A stretch of DNA of 64,000 nucleotides from Candidatus Iainarchaeum sp. (GCA_018304425.1 JAGVWE010000005.1:153534-217533); one strand, 5' to 3'; positions 50,456-58,258 are shown, counted from the stretch's first letter. Notes: generated by a model from the letters alone, not told the origin. Numbers and translations: made by a program.

Positions 50456-51991
50456 ATGCAGTACGTCCACAAGCTGAAGACCAAGTGCCTGGACTTGGAG
50501 GCCGGCAAACTGGTTGCACTCCTCCATGAGCACGACGCCAAGCAGCTCGGCATCCTGCCCCTGGACCGCATCGAAATCAGGAACCCGCTGACCGGCAAGG
50601 CGGTTGTTACCGTCGTGGACACCACCCAGACCATGGTGAGGGCAGGGGAAATCGGGATTTTCCGGGATGTTTCCGCGTCCCTGGACGGCTTCAAGGACCA
50701 CTGTGACCTCGACATCGTGGAAGTGCGCGTGGTGCCCCAGCCGCAGAGCGTGGGCTTCATCAAGAAGAAGATGGATGGCGTGAAGCTGGCCGACGCGGAA
50801 ATCAAGGCGATTGTGGCCGACATCGCGGTCAACAAGCTCTCGGAAATCGAGGCAACGGCCTTCGTTTCCGCGGTGTACATGCGGGGCTTCGACCTCGAGG
50901 AAACGGTTTCCATGACCAAGGCCCTGGTGGGCAACGGTGGCAGGATGCAGTTGAAGCACGGCCCGGTATTGGACAAGCATTCCGTGGGCGGCCTGAACGG
51001 CCGGGCAACCATGATTATCGTGCCCATCGTGGCCGCGGCCGGGTATTACGTGCCGAAAACCTCTTCTCGGTCGATTACTTCGGCGGCGGGAACCGCGGAC
51101 GCCATGGAAGTGCTGGCCTCCGTGAACCTCAGCAAAGCGGACATCAAGCGCATCACCGAGGAAGTGGGCGCGGTCATCACCTGGGGCGGCGCCGTGGACC
51201 TGGCGCCGGCGGACGATAAAATCATCAAGATCGAGCACCCGCTCTCGCTCGACCCCGAAGGGCAGGTGATTGCTTCCGTGCTCGCGAAGAAGGCCTCGGT
51301 GGGCGCGGAGTACGTCGTGATTGATTTGCCCATCGGCCCGGAAGTGAAAATCAAGTCCAAGGAAAGGGGCGAGGAGATGGCGAAGAAGTTCGTGGTCGTG
51401 GGCAAGGCCGTGGGAATGAAGGTAGAGGCCGTGCTGACGGACGGGAGGGCTCCCAGCGGCCCCGCGTTCGGCCCCGCCCTCGAAGCGCGGCACGTGCTTG
51501 AAATCCTGGAGGGCAAGGCCTGGAACAACCTGGCCGAGAAGAGTTGTGAGATGGCTGGAACCATGCTCGAACTCGTGGGAAAATGTAAGGACGGCGACGG
51601 GTACAAACTGGCCAAGGAAATCCTCGTCTCCGGCAAGGCCCTCGCCAAGATGAAGGAAATCATCCGCGCGCAAAGCGGGGGCACGGGCATCACCGCTTCC
51701 AAGGACGTGCCCGCGGCGAAATTGGTGGAAAGGATCTGCACCGACCAGGATGGGGAAATCGCCACCATCAACGTGCGTTCGCTCATCAACATCGCGCGCA
51801 TTGCGGGGGCGCCGGCCGACAAGCTGGCGGGGGTGTGGCTCCACGTGAGCGCGGAATCGAAGGTGAAAAAAGGGGGTTGCCTGTTCGAAATCCACGCCGA
51901 AAACAAGGAGAAGCTGGGCCTGGCCGTGAAGATTGCGAAGACCAGCCCCCTCATCGAACTGGAACGGTCGATTATCGAGAAGTTCGAGTGA
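50456..51991 (+). CDS. deoA: AMP phosphorylase
   Basis: 511 residues. An N-terminal archaeal-specific domain of about 85 residues is followed by the thymidine-phosphorylase fold: KHGPVLDKHSVGGLNGR (phosphate binding) and KTSSRSITSAAGTADAMEVL. It converts AMP plus phosphate to adenine and ribose-1,5-bisphosphate in the archaeal AMP pathway. The isomerase for the next step is at 37447. Its 3' end is 11 bases from repeat copy D. Confidence 0.93.
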   Translation: MQYVHKLKTKCLDLEAGKLVALLHEHDAKQLGILPLDRIEIRNPLTGKAVVTVVDTTQTMVRAGEIGIFRDVSASLDGFKDHCDLDIVEVRVVPQPQSVGFIKKKMDGVKLADAEIKAIVADIAVNKLSEIEATAFVSAVYMRGFDLEETVSMTKALVGNGGRMQLKHGPVLDKHSVGGLNGRATMIIVPIVAAAGYYVPKTSSRSITSAAGTADAMEVLASVNLSKADIKRITEEVGAVITWGGAVDLAPADDKIIKIEHPLSLDPEGQVIASVLAKKASVGAEYVVIDLPIGPEVKIKSKERGEEMAKKFVVVGKAVGMKVEAVLTDGRAPSGPAFGPALEARHVLEILEGKAWNNLAEKSCEMAGTMLELVGKCKDGDGYKLAKEILVSGKALAKMKEIIRAQSGGTGITASKDVPAAKLVERICTDQDGEIATINVRSLINIARIAGAPADKLAGVWLHVSAESKVKKGGCLFEIHAENKEKLGLAVKIAKTSPLIELERSIIEKFE

Positions 51992-52002
51992 GGGCGAACG
52001 AC

Positions 52003-52060
52003 TATTTATGTCCCATCGCAGATGGGACGACGTAGCGTGTGCAGCCGGCACTAGCCGGCT
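52003..52060 (+). repeat. Two-hairpin dispersed element, copy D
   Basis: TATTTATG (52003-52010), hairpin 1 TCCCATC/GATGGGA (52011-52027, loop GCA), linker CGACGTAGCGTGTGC, hairpin 2 AGCCGGC/GCCGGCT (52043-52060, loop ACTA). It lies between convergent deoA and ksgA; the ksgA TAG stop forms part of the hairpin 2 loop. Confidence 0.82.
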
Positions 52061-52887
52061 TCGCACAAGCTTTTATAGAGTTCCACGAAGTCCGCCGTGC
52101 CCAGCAGGTAGACCTTCTCGCCCGGGATTTCCGCGGCCGCGAGCCTTTTTTCAAACGATTTTTGGTCAGCCCAGCCGAACAAGTCCTTGAGGAAGGGATA
52201 GCTCAGGCGCAGGGAATTGAGCAAGGCCTTGTTCTTGAAGCGGAACAGGCAGCCCACGAACTTGCGGAACCGGGCTTCGTCTTGGACGGGCTTGAACCGC
52301 TTTTTGCACGTCAGCTTGACCATGGAGGAAAACGATTGCGGCCTCGGAAAGAAGCTGTCGGGCGTTATTTTTTCGACCAGCACTTTCGGCGCAAAATAAT
52401 AGTGGGCGAGCGCGGCCAATGCATTGTATTCGCTGAGGCCGGGGAAGGCGGTCAGTTTTTCCACGAACTCTTTTTGGAAGACCAGGACGGCTGAATCGAA
52501 CTCGCATTCCATGAGCATGAAGACCAGGTCATGGGAAATGGTGTAAGGCGGCAGCGAGACTATTTTCGTGAACCGCGGCAGCCTGGCCTCGAGGAAATCG
52601 GCTTGTAGGAGGGAAAGGTTTTCCTGCGGCAATTCGTGGCGGAGGACTTCCACCATTTTGGGGTCTGCCTCGACGGCCACGACCTTGCAGGACCCGAGCA
52701 GGGCCCGCGTGAGGAAGCCGGTGCCCGGGCCTATCTCCAGCACGGTGTCCTTGGAGGAGAGCCTGGCTTCTTCCACCAGCCGGTTGATGAGGTTCTGGTC
52801 GGTGACAAAGTGCTGGGAAAGCCGTTTCTCGGGCTTGAACCGGTATTTGACCATTAACCGGTTGAGTTCCACGAACAAGGGATTCAT
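52051..52887 (-). CDS. ksgA: rRNA adenine dimethyltransferase KsgA/Dim1-like, atypical motif IV
   Basis: 278 residues. SAM-binding VLEIGPGTGFLTRALL, VVAVEADPKMVEVL and LLQADFLEA are present. The catalytic NLPY-type motif, normally SNLPYNIS, reads VSLPPYTIS, replacing the conserved Asn. The C-terminal domain is helical and ends LYKSLCEAG inside repeat copy D. The family dimethylates two adenines at the 3' end of 16S rRNA; the substitution may impair methylation while leaving the assembly role. Gene order eL21-rpoF-DUF655-ksgA is the conserved archaeal one. Confidence 0.9.
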   Translation of the reverse strand: MNPLFVELNRLMVKYRFKPEKRLSQHFVTDQNLINRLVEEARLSSKDTVLEIGPGTGFLTRALLGSCKVVAVEADPKMVEVLRHELPQENLSLLQADFLEARLPRFTKIVSLPPYTISHDLVFMLMECEFDSAVLVFQKEFVEKLTAFPGLSEYNALAALAHYYFAPKVLVEKITPDSFFPRPQSFSSMVKLTCKKRFKPVQDEARFRKFVGCLFRFKNKALLNSLRLSYPFLKDLFGWADQKSFEKRLAAAEIPGEKVYLLGTADFVELYKSLCEAG

Positions 52888-52901
52888 GAAGGGAATACGG
52901 C

Positions 52902-53468
52902 TTAAAACCTTTTAAGGGGTTTTGCCTGGGACGGGGGCCTCGAAAAAAGGTAGTGCCTGACGTCCTCGCGCTCCAGCTCGTCGACCACCCGTTTGATGAT
53001 GAGCTTGACCGGGTCAGGCATGAGGTGAACCCTCTTCACGAGGTCCTCAAAGGAAGCGAAAGGCGTTTTCTCGCGTTCCTCCAAGATGCAGAACAAATGC
53101 TTTTTGCCGAGGCCCGGCAGCAATTCGAGCTGGTGCCGCTTGATGGTGATGGGCCTCGACTGGTTGAAGAAGGCCACGTACTTGGCCTCGTCTCCTTTCA
53201 CCAGTTTTTCGACGGCCTTTTCGAGTTCCATCTGGGCCGTGTTGGTGAGCTCCTTGAAGGGGACGCGGCGCTTGATGTAATCGATTTTGTCCCGCTCGTC
53301 TTTGCCCACGTAGACCTCTTCCTGGATTTTCAGGTCGGCCTTGGGCACGACTTCGAGGAGGGTAAAGTAACTGGTTCCCAGCAACTGGGCCAGGGGCTCG
53401 GTCTTGTAGCCCGTGCTCTTGCCTCGCGGCAAGTAATCCAGGACAATGGCGCGCTCTTCGGCCTGCAT
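52902..53468 (-). CDS. DUF655 nucleic-acid-binding protein
   Basis: 188 residues. An OB-like N-terminal part (MQAEERAIVLDYLPRGKST, LLEVVPKADLKIQEEVYVGK) precedes a helix-hairpin-helix segment (QLELLPGLGKKHLFCILEER, FASFEDLVKRV). This matches the archaeal DUF655 family (COG1491), predicted to bind RNA and habitually encoded with rpoF and ksgA, as here. No biochemical function is established from sequence. Confidence 0.88.
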   Translation of the reverse strand: MQAEERAIVLDYLPRGKSTGYKTEPLAQLLGTSYFTLLEVVPKADLKIQEEVYVGKDERDKIDYIKRRVPFKELTNTAQMELEKAVEKLVKGDEAKYVAFFNQSRPITIKRHQLELLPGLGKKHLFCILEEREKTPFASFEDLVKRVHLMPDPVKLIIKRVVDELEREDVRHYLFSRPPSQAKPLKRF

Positions 53469-53493
53469 GCGTTCCCCCCTCTCCCTGCGGCGA

Positions 53494-53844
53494 CTACTTC
53501 AACTGCTTCTTGACCAACTCAAGGGCCTTGCCCAGGTCCTCGTCTGTTCCCTTGAAGGTCTTGGGCACCAAAAGCTTCAGCCGCTCCAGGCTCTCAGGCA
53601 TGATGTCCACGATTTTGACCGCAAACGCCTCGTCAATGGAGGGGCTTTCCTTCGAAGGGATTTCCTTCAATTCCTCCAAGAGCTTCTGGCCCTTGGACTT
53701 CGAGACCCGGCAAAGCTTTTTCGCGTACTCGCTGGCGAGGTTCTGTTCATAGGTCAACTCGCCTTCCTCGCTGCGCGCCTTCAGGATTTCCTTGACTTCG
53801 AACATGGGCACGTAGCTGGTGGAAAGGACTTTCTTGCCAATCAT
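53494..53844 (-). CDS. rpoF: RNA polymerase subunit F (Rpb4)
   Basis: 116 residues. FEVKEILKARSEEGELTYEQ, the AKKLCRV segment and the HRDC-like C-terminus VKIVDIMPESLERLKLL are characteristic. It forms the polymerase stalk with subunit E. ATG overlaps the eL21 stop by four bases. Confidence 0.92.
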   Translation of the reverse strand: MIGKKVLSTSYVPMFEVKEILKARSEEGELTYEQNLASEYAKKLCRVSKSKGQKLLEELKEIPSKESPSIDEAFAVKIVDIMPESLERLKLLVPKTFKGTDEDLGKALELVKKQLK

Positions 53845-54170
53845 GCCATCGCCTCCGCTTTGACTGCTTTACTGGCTTCGACCGGCCGGATGACCCTCAA
53901 GTGAGCGGAGTTGACGATGAGCTTGCACGACTGGTTGCCCTGCAGGACTTCCATGAGGTAGGCCCTGCCCCGCTTGCCCGTGACCACGCCGGTCTTGCCC
54001 TGGAAGCGGCGGTGCGGCATGCCCGAGTGGATGCTTGAATCAATGTTGACCTGGACGTGCGCGCCCGCCGGGATCTCGAGCAACAACTTGTTCACGGAGA
54101 CCTTGGAACCCTTTCCCCGCTTGAGGTTACGGGTTTTCGCGTTCACGCCGCGTGCTTTCTTGCTTGCCAT
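53841..54170 (-). CDS. rpl21e: Ribosomal protein eL21
   Basis: 109 residues beginning MASKKARGVNAKTRNLKRG. HVQVNIDSSIHSGMPHRRFQ and KTGVVTGKRGRAYLMEV match eL21. The ATG at 54170 is chosen by homology; the open frame upstream is untranslated leader carrying four CCTGAA repeats. It heads the operon eL21-rpoF-DUF655-ksgA. Confidence 0.94.
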   Translation of the reverse strand: MASKKARGVNAKTRNLKRGKGSKVSVNKLLLEIPAGAHVQVNIDSSIHSGMPHRRFQGKTGVVTGKRGRAYLMEVLQGNQSCKLIVNSAHLRVIRPVEASKAVKAEAMA

Positions 54171-54180
54171 GTGCCTACCA

Positions 54181-54219
54181 CCTGAAATAGCCTGAAGCCT
54201 ACCTGAATCAAAACCTGAA
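54181..54219 (-). promoter_or_regulatory. Four helically spaced direct repeats in the eL21 leader
   Basis: CCTGAA occurs at 54181, 54191, 54202 and 54214 (TTCAGG on the mRNA strand), spaced 10, 11 and 12 bases, between the predicted transcription start and the eL21 ATG. The last copy overlaps the AGGTGG ribosome binding site. A candidate DNA operator or mRNA-binding site. Confidence 0.5.
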
Positions 54220-54242
54220 TAAGCAAGTATACCCTGCAAACG

Positions 54243-54250
54243 CTTAAAAG
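54243..54250 (-). promoter_or_regulatory. TATA box for the eL21 operon
   Basis: CTTTTAAG on the minus strand; initiation is expected near 54220, giving a leader of about 50 bases. Confidence 0.55.
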
Positions 54251-54308
54251 CCTTCGTAGGGTGCCCTAAAAGCCCGACAAGGACGGTTTGGACAGGCCCT
54301 GGAGGGTA

Positions 54309-54388
54309 TTTAAATAGGTTTTTAAATACTTGCGCGGCGTTTATATAGGAGTTCATTTTTTCCCTATGGAGAATGAACGGTTTAAATA
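54309..54388 (+). promoter_or_regulatory. Cluster of four TATA-like boxes ahead of tbp
   Basis: ATTTAAATAG (about 54309), TTTTTAAATAC (about 54320), GTTTATATAG (54339) and GTTTAAATAG (54380) occur within 80 bases upstream of the TATA-binding-protein gene. Some may serve the divergent eL21 operon. The repetition suggests autoregulation by TBP. Confidence 0.5.
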
Positions 54389-54439
54389 GGGGGGTTCCTT
54401 ATCACTGGCAAACAACTTCCATACCAAATCGTCAACCTC

Positions 54440-54952
54440 GTGGCTTCCGCGAACCTGAATGCCACGCTCGACTTGTATAACCTGGCCATCACGATTCCCA
54501 ACATCGAGTACGAGCCCGAACAGTTTCCGGGCGCGATTCTGAAGCTCAAGGAGCCCAAGGTCTCGATGCTGTTGTTCAAGAACGGGAAAGTCATCTGCTC
54601 GGGGGCCAGCAACGAGAAGGAAATCGTGCTGGGCGTCATGAAGGCAAGCAAGCTCATCCACGAAATCCAGAAGAACGTGAAAATCCAGAAGGACCCGGAG
54701 TACCAGGTCGTCAACCTGGTCGCGACCGCGAACCTGAACACCACGCTGGACCTGTTCAAGACCGCGATGTCCCTGGACAACGTGGAATACGAGCCCGAAC
54801 AGTTTCCGGGCGCGATTCTGCGCATCAACGACCCCAAGCTGACCCTGCTGCTGTTCAAGAACGGCAAGCTCATCTGCGCGGGAGCCAAGAAAGAGGAGTT
54901 CCTGAAGAAGGGCCTGAAGAAGGCCGCGGAACTCATCAAGGGCATCAAGTAG
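54440..54952 (+). CDS. tbp: TATA-binding protein
   Basis: 170 residues from GTG 54440. Two direct repeats of the saddle are clear: EYEPEQFPGAILKLKEPKVS and EYEPEQFPGAILRINDPKLT, each followed by LLFKNGK and a helix. The second repeat begins EYQVVNLVATANLN; the first has the matching PYQIVNLVASANLN, but IVNL lies upstream of the GTG. In-frame homologous codons extend to about 54401, yet no ATG, GTG or TTG occurs there (candidates ATC 54401, ATA 54386). Either a rare start codon, a base error or a shortened first strand is involved. No acidic C-terminal tail. Confidence 0.9.
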   Translation: MASANLNATLDLYNLAITIPNIEYEPEQFPGAILKLKEPKVSMLLFKNGKVICSGASNEKEIVLGVMKASKLIHEIQKNVKIQKDPEYQVVNLVATANLNTTLDLFKTAMSLDNVEYEPEQFPGAILRINDPKLTLLLFKNGKLICAGAKKEEFLKKGLKKAAELIKGIK

Positions 54953-54984
54953 CCCACGAGAGCGGCTGGCCTTGAAGGGCAAGC

Positions 54985-55503
54985 CTATTTCTTCCGCAGC
55001 TCGATGCGCATGGAGTTGGCACGCAGGAACTTGTTGAGGTATTCCTCGTAGAAGCGCGGCCACCGGTTGGCCAGAAAGTTGATCAGGCGGCGCAGGGGAT
55101 AGAAGCCCGAGTTGCAGCCCAGGAACCTCCGCACGATTTCGAACCGCGCCGTCGTGTAAAAGTTGTACTCGTTGCCATCCGTGAAATAAGTGAACGTGTC
55201 ATAGGCGAAGAAGTGCTTGTTGGTCGGGTCGTTGAAGGCCTGGTAGTGCGCGTAATAGGGCACCTTGATCACGAGGCGGCCGCCTGGCTTCAGGACGCGG
55301 TGGATTTCCTCGGTGAGTTTCACGACGTCCTGGCAGTGCTCGTAGAACCAGCAGCAAACCGCTTCGTCCACGCAGTTGTCCGCCAGGGGAATGCCCCGGT
55401 CCAGGTCGCATACGATGTCCACGCCCGGCAGCCTGGCCCGGTCGAGCCCCAGGCAGTCTGCTTCCTTTTTCTTGCCGCAGGCCAGGTCGATTCTGAGGGG
55501 CAT
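54985..55503 (-). CDS. SAM-dependent methyltransferase (type 11-like), paralogue 1
   Basis: 172 residues. RIDLACGKKKEADCLGLDRA is a variant SAM-binding loop, DIVCDLDRGIPLADNCVDEA the second motif and VLKPGGRLVIKVPYYAHYQA the post-III motif. The C-terminus (FYEEYLNKFLRANSMRIELR) is shared with the proteins at 55711 and 61414. Its place beside glycosylation genes suggests a sugar or lipid substrate; this is inference. Confidence 0.8.
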   Translation of the reverse strand: MPLRIDLACGKKKEADCLGLDRARLPGVDIVCDLDRGIPLADNCVDEAVCCWFYEHCQDVVKLTEEIHRVLKPGGRLVIKVPYYAHYQAFNDPTNKHFFAYDTFTYFTDGNEYNFYTTARFEIVRRFLGCNSGFYPLRRLINFLANRWPRFYEEYLNKFLRANSMRIELRKK

Positions 55504-55527
55504 CCAAGAAAGGGGGCGAGGGTAAGC

Positions 55528-55536
55528 CTTTTAAAG
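55528..55536 (+). promoter_or_regulatory. TATA box for 5S rRNA
   Basis: CTTTTAAAG is centred 24 bases before the first base of the 5S stem, the expected archaeal distance. Confidence 0.65.
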
Positions 55537-55555
55537 CCTGCGGGAGCCAATGATA

Positions 55556-55678
55556 GTGATTAGCGGCCATAGCGGCAGGGAAACACCTGGTCTCATTTCG
55601 AACCCAGAAGTTAAGCCTGCCAGCGCCGGAAGCGGCACTGGTCTTTGTGACCGGAGCCCTTTGGACGCTGCTAATCAC
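55556..55678 (+). rRNA. 5S ribosomal RNA
   Basis: 123 bases. Helix I pairs GTGATTAG (55556-55563) with CTAATCAC (55671-55678). The conserved core GGCCATAGCGG, ACACCTGGTCTCATTTCGAAC, CAGAAGTTAAG and CCTGCCAGCGC is intact. No 16S or 23S gene is nearby, so the rRNA genes are dispersed. A TTCTTCTTTTC tract follows as a likely terminator. Confidence 0.96.
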
Positions 55679-55710
55679 TTATACTTCTTCTTTTCAGGTC
55701 TCACGGCCTG

Positions 55711-56211
55711 CTACCCGAGCTTCTGTAGTTTGACGAGGACTTCCGAGCACGGGAAAAACCACTCGTAATAGCGGGGGAACAGGTTGAGGAAGGCATCCAA
55801 GACCGTGTCCTTGCCGCCCAAAAACCGCAACCGGTTCTGCAAGACCCTGAACCCACCGATGGTTTGCCGGACAAAGCCCTCGTTGAGGACATCCTGGTCA
55901 AAGGACACCCACGCAAAATAGCTTTGGTGGTCGAGGTGGTGGGCGAGGCCCGAGGACTTGTGGGGCACCACCAATTCAAGGACGCCGCCCACCTTTAAGA
56001 CGCGGTTGGCTTCGCCCAGGAAAGCCATGCGGTCCCGGAGGTGCTCGAGGACGTGGCTCAGGTAAACGTGTTCCGCGACCCCGGCCTTGAACGGCAGGGG
56101 CCGGTCCAAGTCCGCGACTACAGTGGTGCCTGGAAACCGGAGGTTGTCCACGTTCACATATCCCGGCCTGGGCTTTTCACCGGAACCCAGGTTTAAGCGA
56201 ATGGAAGCCAT
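55711..56211 (-). CDS. SAM-dependent methyltransferase, paralogue 2
   Basis: 166 residues. IRLNLGSGEKPRPGYVNVDN is the SAM loop, VVADLDRPLPFKAG and YLSHVLEHLRDRMAFL the next motifs, VLKVGGVLELVVPH the last. It is divergent from the STT3 gene and shares a TATA region (56231-56245) with it; ATG 56211 would be leaderless. Similar to 54985-55503 and 61414-61959. Confidence 0.82.
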   Translation of the reverse strand: MASIRLNLGSGEKPRPGYVNVDNLRFPGTTVVADLDRPLPFKAGVAEHVYLSHVLEHLRDRMAFLGEANRVLKVGGVLELVVPHKSSGLAHHLDHQSYFAWVSFDQDVLNEGFVRQTIGGFRVLQNRLRFLGGKDTVLDAFLNLFPRYYEWFFPCSEVLVKLQKLG

Positions 56212-56230
56212 TCAATCAAGTTGCTGGGCC

Positions 56231-56245
56231 AATATATTAATTAAC
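56231..56245. promoter_or_regulatory. Shared A/T-rich divergent promoter
   Basis: AATATATTAATTAAC reads as a TATA box on both strands: about 22 bases before the methyltransferase ATG on the minus strand, and upstream of the STT3 gene on the plus strand. Confidence 0.5.
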
Positions 56246-56344
56246 CTAACCCAAGTCAATCCATAGCCGTTTGCGTCCGGCTGTGACGCATACATGTCCT
56301 GCCTCGTTATACTCGGCAGGGTGGTAATATTCACGGGTGCAGGA

Positions 56345-58258
56345 ATGAATCCAAGGCAATGGCTGGTCTCCTACTGGAACGGCGTCAACAAGCGGCACCT
56401 GGTCCTGGCCGGGCTCTTGTTCGTGCTGGCCCTGGCCATCCGCGGCTACATGATGAAGTGGGAGCTGTTCTTCGAGTTCGACACCTACTTCCACGCGCGA
56501 ATCGTCTCCTACCTCTTGCAGGGACAGGGCCTGCCATCCCGCGACCCCATGGCCTACTACCAGCTGGGCGGCACCACCATCCCGGGCGTGACCGTGCTGT
56601 TCTGGTATGCGAGCGCATTCCTCTACAAGCTGTTCACGCTGGGCGCGGCCTATAACAAGGAAGTCTGGATTTATTTCGTGAAATTCCTGCCCGCCTTTTA
56701 TGGGGCCCTCATCTCGGTGGCCATGTTTTACCTGGGCAAGGAAATGTATGGCCCCAAGGCAGGGGCCGCCATGGGCTTTTTCGCCGCCGTTACCCCGGCC
56801 TTCGTCTACCGCACCATGGCCGGCCAGTTCGAAGACGATGCCTTGGGCTTCATCTGGCTGGTGCTGGGCTTCCTCTTCCTGGTGCGCGCGGCCCAGAGCA
56901 AGTCAGCGGACAAGTCGGGCCTGAAAAACGCGGTGATCGCCGGCGTGCTGTTCGGCTTGATGGCCTGGACCTGGGACATGTTCCTGTTGATTCCCTTCAT
57001 CCTCGCGGCCTACGGCTTTTGGACGATTGCCTTGCTCTGGTTCAAGAACGTGGAAAAAAAGGAGATCCTGCACTTCGGAAAGCTGGTGACCGTTGCCTTC
57101 CTCCTCTTCGCGGTGTTTGCGACGGCCAACCCGGCCAGCAACTGGACGCAAAAGGTGTACGATTACACGCGGCTCTACCTCCCGGTTTCGGCCGAAAACA
57201 TAGAGCGGGCGCAGACCAAGGCCCAGACTACCAGCGTGATTGGCTTCACGGTGGGCGAGGAAAACACGGGCAAGGAGTTCTTCGGCACCAAGTACAACGC
57301 CTTGATCGTCTTCCCCGTGCTGGCCCTGCTCCTCATCCCCTACCGCGTCCTGCGCAAGAAGGCCGACAAGGTGAGCCTCCTCGTGTTCTTCTGGACGCTG
57401 ATAACGTTTTACATGGCGTGGAGCAAGCTCAAGTTCACGTACACCCTGGGCCTGTCGATTCCCGCCGCGGCCGGCGCGGTGACCATCGAATTGTTCGAGT
57501 TCCTGCACGGGAGACCAAGCCTCGAGAAAAAGACCCTGCTGCTGCCCCTGGGCTTCATGCTGCTGGTGGGCGCGGGCGCCGCCATGCATTTCATGACCGA
57601 GCAATACCCCTCCATCGAGCAAGCCATCGGCTGGAAGGACGCCCTGGCCTGGATGCGCAACGAGACCCCGGTAGGCAGCAAGATGTTCAACTGGTGGGAT
57701 GAAGGCCACTGGATCAGCTTCATCGGCGAGCGCAGGCCCCTCGTGGACAACCGGAACAACGACTTCCAGGCGGACAGCGACTGGGCGCGCTTCTACCTCA
57801 CGGAGGACCTCAACGAAGCCTACGCCATCGTCCGGAAATACGACGCCGACTACGTCGTCCTAAGCAATGACCTGCTGGGCAAGATGAATTCGCTGGGCTT
57901 TTACGCCTACAACACGACGGACGTCACGGATGCCCGGCTCTCCAAGTTCTTCGGGAACTTCCTGGAATGCAGCCCCCGCAACAACGGGCAGTCCTTCCAA
58001 TGCGGGCCCAACGCCATTCCCGCCCCCCAACTCGAGTCCATTCCCTCGAGTTGGCGGCAGAACCCCAACCAGTTGTTCGAGCAGAAGACGCCCATGTACG
58101 TCTACCGGGACAAGAACAACCGCTTCCTGTACTTCCTCAACGTGCCCTCCAACATCGGCGTAGGGCCGAGGCTCTGGTTCTACGAGACGAGCACCCAAGA
58201 GTATTTCACGCAAGTGTATGAGAACGCGGGCGTAAAGATTTTCAAGGTGAAAAAGTAG
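56345..58258 (+). CDS. aglB: Oligosaccharyltransferase STT3/AglB
   Basis: 637 residues from ATG 56345. About 11-13 transmembrane helices; the first loop FEFDTYFHARIVSYLLQG carries the catalytic acidic motif, FEDDALGFIWL the second, and the soluble domain has NWWDEGHWISFIGERRPLVD, the WWDxG sequon-binding motif. It transfers lipid-linked oligosaccharide to Asn-X-Ser/Thr outside the cytoplasm. An in-frame ATG at 56294 would add 17 atypical residues. The stop is followed directly by the Alg7-like ATG. Confidence 0.93.
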   Translation: MNPRQWLVSYWNGVNKRHLVLAGLLFVLALAIRGYMMKWELFFEFDTYFHARIVSYLLQGQGLPSRDPMAYYQLGGTTIPGVTVLFWYASAFLYKLFTLGAAYNKEVWIYFVKFLPAFYGALISVAMFYLGKEMYGPKAGAAMGFFAAVTPAFVYRTMAGQFEDDALGFIWLVLGFLFLVRAAQSKSADKSGLKNAVIAGVLFGLMAWTWDMFLLIPFILAAYGFWTIALLWFKNVEKKEILHFGKLVTVAFLLFAVFATANPASNWTQKVYDYTRLYLPVSAENIERAQTKAQTTSVIGFTVGEENTGKEFFGTKYNALIVFPVLALLLIPYRVLRKKADKVSLLVFFWTLITFYMAWSKLKFTYTLGLSIPAAAGAVTIELFEFLHGRPSLEKKTLLLPLGFMLLVGAGAAMHFMTEQYPSIEQAIGWKDALAWMRNETPVGSKMFNWWDEGHWISFIGERRPLVDNRNNDFQADSDWARFYLTEDLNEAYAIVRKYDADYVVLSNDLLGKMNSLGFYAYNTTDVTDARLSKFFGNFLECSPRNNGQSFQCGPNAIPAPQLESIPSSWRQNPNQLFEQKTPMYVYRDKNNRFLYFLNVPSNIGVGPRLWFYETSTQEYFTQVYENAGVKIFKVKK

